From Bacillota bacterium (GTDB taxonomy: Bacteria > Bacillota > Clostridia > DSM-8532): DNA of 64,000 nucleotides. A model generated the notes under the pieces. It was given only the letters and a program-made list of their open reading frames with translations. It made no database searches and was not told the DNA's origin. Below are positions 32,833 through 41,815 of the stretch, piece after piece. Position 1 is the first letter of the stretch. Each line of letters starts with the position of its first letter. The position numbers were made by a program, and so were the translations under genes. The stretch is taken from positions 1 through 64,000 of the forward strand of contig JAEZJF010000032.1 in the NCBI GenBank assembly GCA_023415825.1, given 5' to 3'.

Positions 32833-34356
32833 TCACTGTCCTGCAGCCTTCATCACCATGTTTTGATGCTCCTGAATGTAAACCTTCGATGTGGTAGTGC
32901 TATGGGAGGTACTATTTTTCATATAGAGATCGAAGTGCCCGTTAACACCATTATCAATGGTATCAACCCCATGGGGCATGCCCGATAAAGACGTGGCGAT
33001 ATTCATACCATCATGGTAGATGACAACCGCTCTCGGAGACCAATTCCATGTACCGAATAGTGACTTCATGACAGTCGTATCACTGGCTGTCAAAGGTTCA
33101 ATATCAGCATGGTTATACCCCCCTATCATTTTGGCCTTGAATTGCTTGCCTGTATCAACGTCCGTAATCGTGAAGGTATCACCACGCTTAATGATATATT
33201 GACCCTCCAGATTCCAATCCACCGCAGTTCCCCTGCGCGCTGGTGCTTTATCCTGTCCTGCATGTACAGTGGTAACCTTGGGAGCATAACCGGAAACAGC
33301 TATTTTATCACCTGCATCAAACCATTGATCTTGACTCATGTAGTTGTATTTCAGAATATCCTCGATAGGAACACCGAACTTTCTGGATATTGAAGTTGCT
33401 GTATCGCCGGGTTGTACGATATACGTTACGTCCGGCCACTGATTATTTTCAGCGGGTGCGGGTGCGGGTGCAGGTGCAGGTGTTGGGGCGGTATTTACCG
33501 TTCCAAGCGGAATGATCAGAGTCTGTCCTGGAAAAATGGTGTCTCCCGTTATATTATTAGCCCGCTTCAGGTTGTCAACTGTAACCCCGTATCTTTGGGA
33601 AATCTTCCAAATGGAATCCCCCGATACAACTGTATAGGTATTGCTTTTATCTTCCGAGTTCTTAGAAATGTTAACAATCTGGGTTGTGGGATCCAAAGAA
33701 ACCTTATAGCCTAGATTTTCTGAAATAAAGCGTACGGGAGCATAGGTCACATCATCAATAACAATTGAGGCAGGCATGGTCTTTTGTACACCATTGACAC
33801 GCGCCTTAGTTGAACCGCGCATAAAGGAAATCATGGTATCATTTTTGTTTATGCCTACGGTGTTGGAGCTGTCGTTCCACCAGACACTGCCTCCTATAGC
33901 CTTGCCAAAGTCATACATGGGTACATAGGTGGTATTGTCATAGATAAAAGGTCGTGCTTTAAAGCTTTGAAGGCTTCCATTAACTGATACCCTGACATTA
34001 TAGTTATAGACACTTTGGGTTTGTGTAATGCTTGAATCAGGCGCTTCAGCCGCTTTGGCTGTTACAGGCGCAACCATGAAAAATGACGATAGCAGTACTG
34101 CTCCCGCCATGATTTTGATCAGATTGATTTTCTTATTGGGGAATTTTTCGCGTACATAGTCGGTTATATTCTGATTGAGCCGTTTTTTATTGTCTTCATC
34201 AATACGTCCGAATTCATCTGCAAATTCCACATCGTTCATGTCCGTGTCCATGAACAGAATGAGGTCATATCCATCCTGAGTTTCGATTAATTGATAACTT
34301 CTGAATAAATCCAAAATCATTACCCCTTTCAGCCATAAAGTATGATGATCGGCCAT
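32833..34356 (-). CDS. Stalk-domain and double-LysM protein linked to a ger operon
   Basis: 507 residues. About 30-90 is a small cytosolic-looking domain (DLILFMDTDMNDVEFADEFG), followed by a hydrophobic anchor (IKIMAGAVLLSSFFMVAPV), a copper-amine-oxidase-N/stalk domain (about 120-225), a LysM (YTVVSGDSIWKISQRYG), a Pro/Ala linker, a second LysM (YIVQPGDTATSISRKFG) and a C-terminal domain ending in YIQEHQNMVMKAAGQ. LysM binds peptidoglycan, so it probably anchors to cortex or wall. It is 38 bases after gerB. ATG 34356 has AAGAGG at some distance; ATG 34320 is an alternative. Confidence 0.8.
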   Translation of the reverse strand: MADHHTLWLKGVMILDLFRSYQLIETQDGYDLILFMDTDMNDVEFADEFGRIDEDNKKRLNQNITDYVREKFPNKKINLIKIMAGAVLLSSFFMVAPVTAKAAEAPDSSITQTQSVYNYNVRVSVNGSLQSFKARPFIYDNTTYVPMYDFGKAIGGSVWWNDSSNTVGINKNDTMISFMRGSTKARVNGVQKTMPASIVIDDVTYAPVRFISENLGYKVSLDPTTQIVNISKNSEDKSNTYTVVSGDSIWKISQRYGVTVDNLKRANNITGDTIFPGQTLIIPLGTVNTAPTPAPAPAPAPAENNQWPDVTYIVQPGDTATSISRKFGVPIEDILKYNYMSQDQWFDAGDKIAVSGYAPKVTTVHAGQDKAPARRGTAVDWNLEGQYIIKRGDTFTITDVDTGKQFKAKMIGGYNHADIEPLTASDTTVMKSLFGTWNWSPRAVVIYHDGMNIATSLSGMPHGVDTIDNGVNGHFDLYMKNSTSHSTTTSKVYIQEHQNMVMKAAGQ

Positions 34357-34394
34357 AGGAGTATTATTTCCTCTTTCAAGGAAACTATTAAAAT

Positions 34395-35543
34395 CTATTC
34401 ACCTGTACTTGCATCAGCGCTTATATTTGTATTTGCATTCCCCTTTGCATTAGCATTGTTCTTTGCTATACGCGTTTTGATTTCAGCCGTTATCCAGATA
34501 GCAACAGGTAATATAATCTGAAACGGGATTGCATAATACATATAATAATTTGCTGCCCATTCAAACATCTCCATAGTACTTTTGTAAATTGTTATAGAAA
34601 AAATAGCCATTAATAGACCCAATGGTGCGGTTATCCTATGATAATCCTTGATATTGAATATCCTGGCAACACCGCTGGCAAAAGCAAACAGACAAACACA
34701 ACATTTAATAAACGCACTTGTAATAAATACTATGGATACAGTAACCTCGATTCTTTGAAGGAAATTGCCAATATTAATTAACCTCGTGGATGAATAGGAC
34801 GCAAAATAAGATATAGAGGTATCTCCAGCACCCAGGACGAGAACATTTCGCACTGCAATGAGAGTGACAATACCGCCTCCGATCAGCAAGCTTAAAAAGT
34901 AAACTTTGTACGAACTACCACTCTTAGCCAGACCGCCCAAAATCGTTATAAACAGGATTGTCTCGGCAAAAGGAAATGCAAAAACATCGAAAGCGGTATT
35001 TATAACAGGCTGTAAGCCATTATACAAAATAGGTTTCAGGTTTTTAAAATCAATAATGGGTGAAGTTAAAAGTGTTATGGTGAAAATAAATAAAATCATT
35101 ATCGGAAAAAATATGGATATCCATCTTCCAATTAGCTCAATGCCCCCTCTGACAGCCCAAATAACCAAGAGTGATACAAAAAAGGCGATAATGCATATAG
35201 GTGTTTCCGGCAGCGAAATAGTTGTCATGAATTCTGTAATATTTCTAATGACCAATGCCCCCAAATGAAAGGCATACCAGATAAAAAGAAGGGATATTAT
35301 TTTCCCCATCACTTTTCCAAAAAGCGATTCCAATATCTCATAGAGCCCCTTTCCAGGGAAAAGTTTTAAGATTCTACCATAAACAATAAATATAATGCCC
35401 GCCATTACCGTGGCAAGGATAAATGCTATCCATACATCCTGTTTGGCTCGTGACCCGACTCCCAGAACAGCAGTGCTTCCAATGATAAAGGTTGACATCA
35501 TGACAGTAGCCTGTTTTTGGTTTATGACTTCTTTACTTATCAT
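34395..35543 (-). CDS. Spore germination permease, GerAB family (ger operon 1)
   Basis: 382 residues, about ten transmembrane segments, amino-acid-permease-like fold. GerAB proteins sit in the spore inner membrane and bind germinants. Start region MISKEVINQKQATVMM is typical of the family. The C-terminal tail is unusually rich in Asn/Ala (NANAKGNANTNISADAST). It is the fourth gene of operon gerA-gerC-small ORF-gerB. Confidence 0.9.
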   Translation of the reverse strand: MISKEVINQKQATVMMSTFIIGSTAVLGVGSRAKQDVWIAFILATVMAGIIFIVYGRILKLFPGKGLYEILESLFGKVMGKIISLLFIWYAFHLGALVIRNITEFMTTISLPETPICIIAFFVSLLVIWAVRGGIELIGRWISIFFPIMILFIFTITLLTSPIIDFKNLKPILYNGLQPVINTAFDVFAFPFAETILFITILGGLAKSGSSYKVYFLSLLIGGGIVTLIAVRNVLVLGAGDTSISYFASYSSTRLINIGNFLQRIEVTVSIVFITSAFIKCCVCLFAFASGVARIFNIKDYHRITAPLGLLMAIFSITIYKSTMEMFEWAANYYMYYAIPFQIILPVAIWITAEIKTRIAKNNANAKGNANTNISADASTGE

Positions 35544-35563
35544 GTAAGATCCCTTTCTGTCAG

Positions 35564-35782
35564 TTATTTGAGCCCCCAGATGACAGATATTATTTTCTTT
35601 ATCGGGTCGGCCGGACTTGGTATTTCTACTTTCATATCAATGAGTATGGCTAGGAAAAAAACCACGATCAGAATAATTGTATAAACCCAGAAAGACATCC
35701 ATTGCTGCTCTTGGTAGAGGGGTACAAGATCAATAAAAACAAAGAAAATGCAAATAAAAAATAAAGCAACAATTGTCTGCAT
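35564..35782 (-). CDS. Small two-helix membrane protein in ger operon 1
   Basis: 72 residues with two hydrophobic helices (about 3-21 and 30-50) and a short basic tail. It sits between gerC (4-base gap) and gerB (20-base gap), so it is almost surely co-expressed with them. Small membrane proteins are known accessories of some GerA-type receptors; I cannot assign this one to a family. Confidence 0.65.
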   Translation of the reverse strand: MQTIVALFFICIFFVFIDLVPLYQEQQWMSFWVYTIILIVVFFLAILIDMKVEIPSPADPIKKIISVIWGLK

Positions 35783-35786
35783 GGCA

Positions 35787-36950
35787 CTAATCTCCTACTT
35801 CAATCTGTTTTCTCAACAATCCTGAATTGTGTATATCAATAGTTGGAGTCACTGACACCTCCAGGTCTTTAAATAAAGTATTCCAGTCCTTTCCCTGTTT
35901 TTTCCACACGTTGGGAAGATTTTGGTAAACAGAATTCCCAAAACCAAAAATATCTGAATTAAAGTCATTCTGCACCTTCTTGATCAGACTCTCTATCTCT
36001 TTTTTCAACTGCTCTTCAGCTGCCTTTTTCAGGGATTTTATTCCTTCCTCTTCAACAAATTTACTTTTGCCTGTATACTCGGCAAGCGCAACCTTTGTTT
36101 TAATATCGATTTGGATGGAAAGCTTATTATCGGAATAGATGGGCTTTACCTTGGTGCTGCTATCATGAATTTCCAGAGCAATATACTCATCACCATCATT
36201 CTCCTCCGAACCGTCCTTTACAACAAGAATCCCCCCCTTAATTTCGTCTAGTACAAAATCAAGACATTTTGTTTCATCAGAATTCAAAAATCCTAAAAGT
36301 TTATCTGACTTAAAAACTGCAGTTCCAGATAAATCAAAAACTTTTTCACCATTTATTTCTGTAGTGGTAATGGCGGTGGCTATGGCTGACATGCCTTCCG
36401 CAGACAAGGCTTTGAGAAAATCATACACTTGGATTTGCAACGCTTTGGAAAGATACTTCTGGTCATCCATCATATCAGTGATCTCAGAGGATTTAATCAA
36501 TGCTGTAAGAGTCTTTGCACTAAGTATCTCCTTTGCCGTTTCTCTTTGGGAAACAAGTAAGTCTATACTCAATCTTGGTTCTGCATCTCGACTAAGAAAG
36601 TCTATTATGCCGACTATACCTTCACGTGCCACCTCCTGGCTTATGATAGCAATTGTGGCGTGCCCCCAATAAAACTTTGGAGAATTTGTATTGAGCGCAT
36701 TTCTTGCTGCCTCTATTATGGTTTTTCCTTTGGTCTCTATAAGTACGGATTTCATTTTACTCTCTTTCCCGCTTGATTCATGCATATTCACGGTTTCCAT
36801 TGTAATTAAATAATCACCATCTTTAGTTTTATCAATGGCAACGCCCGCCACAATATTCAGCTGGTTAATCTCCCTATAATTCCAGCATGATGTCAGCAGC
36901 AACGAGTTGATGATGAGTAAACAAAATAATACCAGCTGCCGTTTTCTCAT
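35787..36950 (-). CDS. Spore germination lipoprotein, GerAC family (ger operon 1)
   Basis: 387 residues from ATG 36950: lipoprotein signal with lipobox LLTSCWNYRE, then the Ger(x)C fold (IVAGVAIDKT, SRDAEPRLSIDLLVS, VSVTPTIDIHNSGLL at the C-terminus). GerAC subunits are membrane-anchored components of germinant receptors. The start lies one base beyond the gerA stop, so translation is coupled. The frame can be extended to 37040, but that covers the gerA end and lacks a signal peptide. Confidence 0.92.
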   Translation of the reverse strand: MRKRQLVLFCLLIINSLLLTSCWNYREINQLNIVAGVAIDKTKDGDYLITMETVNMHESSGKESKMKSVLIETKGKTIIEAARNALNTNSPKFYWGHATIAIISQEVAREGIVGIIDFLSRDAEPRLSIDLLVSQRETAKEILSAKTLTALIKSSEITDMMDDQKYLSKALQIQVYDFLKALSAEGMSAIATAITTTEINGEKVFDLSGTAVFKSDKLLGFLNSDETKCLDFVLDEIKGGILVVKDGSEENDGDEYIALEIHDSSTKVKPIYSDNKLSIQIDIKTKVALAEYTGKSKFVEEEGIKSLKKAAEEQLKKEIESLIKKVQNDFNSDIFGFGNSVYQNLPNVWKKQGKDWNTLFKDLEVSVTPTIDIHNSGLLRKQIEVGD

Positions 36951-36951
36951 T

Positions 36952-38481
36952 TTATTTACTCCTATCCGCCTGTCTGACCTTATTTCTGCCTGAAATGAAT
37001 TTTGGCCGGGTCTTCGTAAACCATAACGGAGCTCTGACAAAGGTATCTTTAACCTCCTTAGGATCCAGCGAAGAAAAGGTTATCATATAGGGCACGCCGA
37101 ATGAACGAATACTGCATAAGTGAAGAAAGAGTCCGATAATGCCGAAGATAAGGCCATACAATCCTAAAAACCCGGCCAGAAGTGTAAAAATAACTCTTAT
37201 CATTATTGACGGCCCTTTGATTCTTGTGGTCATAAGCCCGGTCAATCCCGTTAGAGCTATCACAATAATGACGGTTGCACTGACAATCCTGGCCTCAACT
37301 GCTGCAGATCCCAGTACAAGTGCACCAAGAATACTGATGGTTTGCCCTACAGAAATAGGTATACGCATTCCAACCTCCCTCATTATTTCAAAAACAATCA
37401 ACAACCCAAGGGTTTCAACGATTGTGGGAAACGGGATACCCTCTCTTGCAGCAGATATACTGAGAAGAAGTGGATTTGGGATCATTTCCTGATGAAAGGT
37501 CAGAATAGCCACATAAATCCCGGGAAAAGTAACCGTGATAATAAATCCCAAAAATCTCAACATTCTGTTGATGGATGAGTAATAGAAATTAATATAATAG
37601 TCGTCATCGGTTTGAAAATATTCCTGAAGCAGGAAGGGCATTGTAATAACAACAGGTGTTCCGTCTACCACAATGGCGATACGCCCCTCCAATAGATTCG
37701 CTGCTACTACATCCGGTCTCTCAGTACTTCCAATGGTTTTAAAAGGTGAGTAGGGACAATCTTTCATGAGCTCTGCCAGATTGCCAGATTCCAATATTTC
37801 ATCTATGTTTATCTTGTTTAGCCTTTGAAGCACTTCGTCCAAAATTTGACGGTTGACAATGCCATCAATATAACAGACACTTATTTTTGTCTGTGTTTGT
37901 TTACCTATGGTCAATGATATGAATTTTAAATCAGGTGTTACCAATCTTCTTCGTATCAATGAGAGGTTGACGAGTATTGGCTCTACAAAGCCTTCCCGTG
38001 GTCCACGAAGGACTTGCTCATTCTGAGGTTCATTAATCGTTCTTGATTTCCAACCCTTGGTACAAACGATTAATGCTTCCACGCAGTTTTCCATCAATAC
38101 AACACTTTCACCCTCAAGAATTCTTGTGATCATTTCCTCTGTGTTGTCGGATTTTTCGGTATGATTGGAGAGCACCACCTGCTTGAAAATAACATCCATA
38201 TTCCCTTCAAAGTTCTTGGGAAGGGTGCTTTGGACAATGGGTTGTATGATGTTTCTATTTGCGGTTTCAACATCAACCATGCCATCGATAAAAAGAACGC
38301 AAAACCTGGCCTTGGCCTGTTCCTGGTTTGTGAAATAGCGTATCAGGAAGGTATCATCGTTTTGAAAGATTTTCTTAAATTGATTAACATTATCCTCTAA
38401 CGATTTCCCCAGCGTTATGGATGTTTTTTGATTATTCTTTTTATCTCCGGATTCTTCCTTGTTGTTTTTCTGTGAGGCCAT
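36952..38481 (-). CDS. Spore germination receptor subunit, GerAA family (ger operon 1)
   Basis: 509 residues: Lys/Asn-rich hydrophilic N-terminus, a GerA N-terminal domain with RGPREGFVEP, then four to six membrane helices (LRFLGFIITVTFPGIYVAIL, ISAAREGIPFPTIVE, SVGQTISILGALVLGSAAV). GerA subunits form the germinant receptor core and probably the ion channel. First gene of the operon. Confidence 0.93.
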   Translation of the reverse strand: MASQKNNKEESGDKKNNQKTSITLGKSLEDNVNQFKKIFQNDDTFLIRYFTNQEQAKARFCVLFIDGMVDVETANRNIIQPIVQSTLPKNFEGNMDVIFKQVVLSNHTEKSDNTEEMITRILEGESVVLMENCVEALIVCTKGWKSRTINEPQNEQVLRGPREGFVEPILVNLSLIRRRLVTPDLKFISLTIGKQTQTKISVCYIDGIVNRQILDEVLQRLNKINIDEILESGNLAELMKDCPYSPFKTIGSTERPDVVAANLLEGRIAIVVDGTPVVITMPFLLQEYFQTDDDYYINFYYSSINRMLRFLGFIITVTFPGIYVAILTFHQEMIPNPLLLSISAAREGIPFPTIVETLGLLIVFEIMREVGMRIPISVGQTISILGALVLGSAAVEARIVSATVIIVIALTGLTGLMTTRIKGPSIMIRVIFTLLAGFLGLYGLIFGIIGLFLHLCSIRSFGVPYMITFSSLDPKEVKDTFVRAPLWFTKTRPKFISGRNKVRQADRSK

Positions 38482-38654
38482 AATCCACCTACATACAATT
38501 GTGTACTAAATCCATTTGACCGTTTACCTGTTTTCATGAACTAAAGTCTTTTTATCATTTCCTATAATTGAGATAATTATTGATAAAACTTCCTTAATCA
38601 TGATCTCAAGCATCACCTCAAAAGGAGATTATAGCCGTCTTTTAAGTTATGTAT

Positions 38655-39005
38655 TCAATGATCAGAAAAACTCTTCTTTCTTCGAATATAGCAGATAGCG
38701 AAATAGGTTAGCCATGCCGCAACTACGCCCACTGCGGCTATTCCGACTATTGTGCCGAAAATGAGTGCAGCAATTCCTTCGGCCGAGATTGCACCAGCTG
38801 AGTGCGAACCCAATAAACCACTTCTAAGTGCAAGAGAGAATAACGCACCTATAACTATCAAAAAAACTGGAATAGATTTTACAGCTTTGCTCTTTCCTTT
38901 ACAGCAAAGGGTAAGCTGAGCAATGAAAAATAAAATTGCTCCGGTAATCCCTGCAACAATAATTGTGTAGTCAGTACCATTAATTATTAATATAGCTCTG
39001 CTCAC
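38655..39005 (-). CDS. Hypothetical membrane protein with three to four helices
   Basis: 116 residues with hydrophobic stretches at about 12-32, 42-62 and 78-105, a CCKGKSK loop and a basic C-terminal IRRKKSFSDH. Start is GTG 39005; no strong SD. I recognise no family. A perfect 8-bp inverted repeat lies just upstream (39018-39038). Confidence 0.5.
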   Translation of the reverse strand: MSRAILIINGTDYTIIVAGITGAILFFIAQLTLCCKGKSKAVKSIPVFLIVIGALFSLALRSGLLGSHSAGAISAEGIAALIFGTIVGIAAVGVVAAWLTYFAICYIRRKKSFSDH

Positions 39006-39017
39006 CTCACAAAATAT

Positions 39018-39038
39018 AAATGAACCTAAAGTTCATTT
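39018..39038. promoter_or_regulatory. Perfect inverted repeat AAATGAAC-N5-GTTCATTT
   Basis: Eight-base arms around CTAAA, 13 bases upstream of the small membrane-protein gene. It could be an operator or a hairpin in the 5' UTR. No T run follows directly. Confidence 0.4.
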
Positions 39039-39053
39039 TACCATAGGGAGCAA

Positions 39054-39085
39054 AAGAAGCCAATTGCAACCGCTATCGGCTTCTT
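39054..39085 (-). terminator. Intrinsic terminator after the BtrH_N gene
   Basis: AAGAAGCC and GGCTTCTT form an eight-pair stem with a 16-base loop and a short T run on the minus strand, 20 bases after the stop of the BtrH_N-domain gene. Confidence 0.65.
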
Positions 39086-39105
39086 CGACTTTCTAGTAAT
39101 CATTA

Positions 39106-40176
39106 CTACGCATTTTCAGCTTCAAGCATATAAACAAATGCTTTCTTTTCAATATCTGCAATTTCTGTAATCAATCCGGGAACGTCATCAAGATTGCCAC
39201 AGTTCCTCAGCAGATAATCCGTCATTCTCTCAGTCATGTGAGAAAGCAGAGCACCGCTTTTTTCAAACTCCTGTGCGGACCTTCTCCATGAGGCAATCTC
39301 ATATCTCGCAGAAAGCTCCTTCATCACACAGGCCAGTTTTTCTCTGGCCGCCTGATGAAGTATGCTGCTTCGTTCCTCCGGCTTTAGTAGTGCATCCGGG
39401 AGCAACGGAACCGTTCCTGTGAACGTCACAATACTCCGTAGAGCCGTCCGATATTCTTCATCGCTCAGTTCATTTTTCCATGTACCGAACTCTTTTGCGA
39501 GCTTTTGCATTCCTTTTATGCCAAGAAAGCTAGTCGGTGGTTCTAGCATATTACGGGCCTTTCCTGTAAAAGCCCTCACTGCAATTTCCTTTGCATTGGG
39601 GAGTTTCTCATCAAAGGTGATCGTAAACATTCCGTTTTTATCTGAGAGATCTGTTTTTGGTACACTTAAAGCTTCTTTAAGGTCTGTATAGCTCAGTTCC
39701 TGAACAGCATCAACACCGCAGTCCAGAATGTATACACACTGCTTTTCCTCGTTGTAGCCAACCATTAAGACGTAGTGTATTGGAATGTGTTCTTTGTGAT
39801 AAAACTTTGGATAATAACTTAAGCAATACATATCAAGGCATCCAAGGACAACGGGATTGTTTGCGTCAACGCTCTGCTTTGCCCTCTTTAGCATTCTGGA
39901 AAAACTTATTCCATCGGTATGCTTATACTGGAAACCGATGAATGGCGCGAGCCTTTCATACATTTTTTTCGTTCTTCCATCATTCCACACGGCCCACCGT
40001 TTAACGGCACTTTTTGGGGTTCTGAGATAGATGAAATTTCCTATTCCCGCCATAGCAAAGAAGAAAAAGTTCGGAATGGCTTCTCCTGTCTTTGTCAGAT
40101 ACAGATCTTCTATCCCATTCCACATACATTCATAGTCATCTACATGATGCCTGACTTGAATTAATTTTTCTAACAT
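39106..40176 (-). CDS. BtrH_N-domain protein (cysteine-protease-fold acyltransferase-like)
   Basis: 356 residues. The N-terminal part (about 8-150) fits the BtrH_N/C39-like fold (DYECMWNGIEDLY with a cysteine near residue 17; HIPIHYVLMVGYNEE with a histidine near 135; ILDCGVDAVQELSY). The C-terminal half matches the helical domain often joined to it (DUF4872). BtrH transfers an aminoacyl chain in butirosin synthesis; other members act on peptides or natural products. The gene sits alone behind a MerR-type promoter, so its expression is probably triggered by a small molecule. Substrate unknown. Confidence 0.75.
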   Translation of the reverse strand: MLEKLIQVRHHVDDYECMWNGIEDLYLTKTGEAIPNFFFFAMAGIGNFIYLRTPKSAVKRWAVWNDGRTKKMYERLAPFIGFQYKHTDGISFSRMLKRAKQSVDANNPVVLGCLDMYCLSYYPKFYHKEHIPIHYVLMVGYNEEKQCVYILDCGVDAVQELSYTDLKEALSVPKTDLSDKNGMFTITFDEKLPNAKEIAVRAFTGKARNMLEPPTSFLGIKGMQKLAKEFGTWKNELSDEEYRTALRSIVTFTGTVPLLPDALLKPEERSSILHQAAREKLACVMKELSARYEIASWRRSAQEFEKSGALLSHMTERMTDYLLRNCGNLDDVPGLITEIADIEKKAFVYMLEAENA

Positions 40177-40221
40177 ACGTTTCCCCTTCCATCGTATATG
40201 AATTTGTTTCTCGACGGAAAG

Positions 40222-40252
40222 AGTATAAACCCTCGCATCGTGCGAGAGTCAA
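40222..40252 (-). promoter_or_regulatory. MerR-type promoter with 19-bp spacer and dyad
   Basis: Minus strand TTGACT (40252-40247) and TATACT (40227-40222) are 19 bases apart, and the spacer contains the perfect dyad CTCGCA-N3-TGCGAG (40232-40246). Over-long spacers with a central dyad are the hallmark of promoters untwisted by MerR activators. The merR-like gene ends 4 bases from the -35 and the BtrH_N gene starts 46 bases after the -10. Confidence 0.88.
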
Positions 40253-40256
40253 GCGC

Positions 40257-41069
40257 TTATTTTTTTATAGGGAAGCAAACTTCGGTAATGAATTTTTCCG
40301 GATTGTTTTCATTTTCGGGAGAAATATAGTAGGTCTGAAATGCTCTGCCGCAGATTTTATAGCCGTTTTCCTCAATCCAACGATAAATATACCTGTTTAT
40401 ATCTCCGATTCTACTATATATGCCTTGAAATGCGACGGTTGCAACTTCTGTCTCAGGTATTTCGGCAAATCTTAATTCATCGATGTCAGGCATGATTCTT
40501 TCAACGGTCCTCAAAACTTCCGTGTCAATTCGCTTTTTCTCAAAATCCACACTATGTGTAATTGCAAAGCTATACGGTACATCGGCTAGCCCTACCCCAT
40601 GCTTTTTGCATCCCTTGGCTAGACGCTCCCATAGCAGCCCTTCCTCAGAAAATTCCCGGATAATATCGCGTACACTGACCACCTTTTTTGCTAGAAGCTT
40701 CTTGACATTAACAGATAAAGTGTATTCATTCTGGGAATTCAATTCCTTAAGCGCCTTTTGCATTTGCTTAATCTGTTGTTTTGTTTCTGAAAGAGCTCTT
40801 TTCTTCTCGCTTATCTTGTTTCTCAGGAAAGTTTTTATTGTATCATCTGACATGCTGTCAAGACGCATGTCGAATATTTCTTTAAGTCCGAAACCCAAGC
40901 TCTTTAATACCTGTATATGGTTTGCCTCGACTATCTGTTTTTCGCCATAGAATCGGTATCCAGTTAAATCGTCCACCTGTTCTGGCTTCAGCAAGCCGAT
41001 TTTGTCATAATTACGGAGCATATAAATACTTATTCCGGTAAGTGTAGAAAACTCCCCTATTCTAAGCAT
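40257..41069 (-). CDS. MerR-family regulator with GyrI-like effector domain
   Basis: 270 residues: MerR DNA-binding domain at 1-70 (IGEFSTLTGISIYMLRNYDKIGLL, TGYRFYGEKQIVE), a coiled-coil dimer helix (about 78-118) and a GyrI/BmrR-like effector-binding domain (about 120-270; VATVAFQGIY, YIYRWIEENGYKICGRAFQTYY). Such proteins bind hydrophobic drugs or metabolites and activate the next promoter. GGAGG precedes the ATG. Confidence 0.9.
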   Translation of the reverse strand: MLRIGEFSTLTGISIYMLRNYDKIGLLKPEQVDDLTGYRFYGEKQIVEANHIQVLKSLGFGLKEIFDMRLDSMSDDTIKTFLRNKISEKKRALSETKQQIKQMQKALKELNSQNEYTLSVNVKKLLAKKVVSVRDIIREFSEEGLLWERLAKGCKKHGVGLADVPYSFAITHSVDFEKKRIDTEVLRTVERIMPDIDELRFAEIPETEVATVAFQGIYSRIGDINRYIYRWIEENGYKICGRAFQTYYISPENENNPEKFITEVCFPIKK

Positions 41070-41140
41070 TTTTCACCTCCGGGAATATACTAATTATTTC
41101 ATCAAACCATGAGTTTTCGCAGAAGACCTGCCTTATAAAT

Positions 41141-41178
41141 AAAATGGGAGGCTGAGTGATTACTCGGCTTCCCATTTT
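41141..41178. terminator. Bidirectional intrinsic terminator between the phosphoribosyltransferase and merR genes
   Basis: AAAATGGGAGGCTGAGT pairs with ACTCGGCTTCCCATTTT through 17 pairs including two G-U. It lies 19 bases after the phosphoribosyltransferase stop. Confidence 0.85.
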
Positions 41179-41196
41179 GATACCATCCGCCACTGG

Positions 41197-41757
41197 CTAA
41201 TCAAGAATTTCGCCTTGACGATCAAACAAGGGTAAGTGCTCCAGGAATAAGATGTCATCACGTTTATTAGCATCTCCCTCGGCTAAAATGGCCATCTTGC
41301 CAGCCACTATGCCCCCTGCTTCCTGCACCAGCTTTTCAACGGCCTTGACTGACTCGCCCGTGCTGATAACATCGTCTACAATAAGCACACGCTTACCCTT
41401 CATATATTCAACGTCCTCCCTGTCAATAAAGAGAACCTGCTTTTTTGCGGTGGTAATGGACTGAAGCTCCACTGAAACAACATCCTTCATATAAAGCTTA
41501 GCCATTTTCCTTGCCACGAGGTATTTGTTATTACCGGCTTGGCGAGCCATTTCGTAAATGAGAGGGATTCCCTTGCTTTCGGCTGTAATCATAACATCGT
41601 AATCGGGTGCTTTTTTTAAAAGCTCGGTGGCACAGGCTACTGTAAGCTCAACATCACCAAAAAGCACAAAAGCTCCTATATATAAGTCATCATTAATCGG
41701 ACACAAAGGCAAACTCCGGGTAAGGCCGGCAACATTTATCTCATAAAACTCCTTCAT
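41197..41757 (-). CDS. Purine-type phosphoribosyltransferase family protein
   Basis: 186 residues with the PRPP-binding signature VLIVDDVISTGES (about 125-137) and the MITAESKGIPL loop (about 56-66), nearest to adenine phosphoribosyltransferases. The enzyme transfers ribose-5-phosphate from PRPP to a base. Standard Apt is about 170 residues, so this could be a divergent member or a regulator of that fold. SD GGGGGTG precedes the ATG. Monocistronic, with a strong terminator. Confidence 0.8.
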   Translation of the reverse strand: MKEFYEINVAGLTRSLPLCPINDDLYIGAFVLFGDVELTVACATELLKKAPDYDVMITAESKGIPLIYEMARQAGNNKYLVARKMAKLYMKDVVSVELQSITTAKKQVLFIDREDVEYMKGKRVLIVDDVISTGESVKAVEKLVQEAGGIVAGKMAILAEGDANKRDDILFLEHLPLFDRQGEILD

Positions 41758-41815
41758 CTATAACACCCCCAAGAATTGATTTACCTCATTTATTGTACCA
41801 AATTTGATAGGTCTG

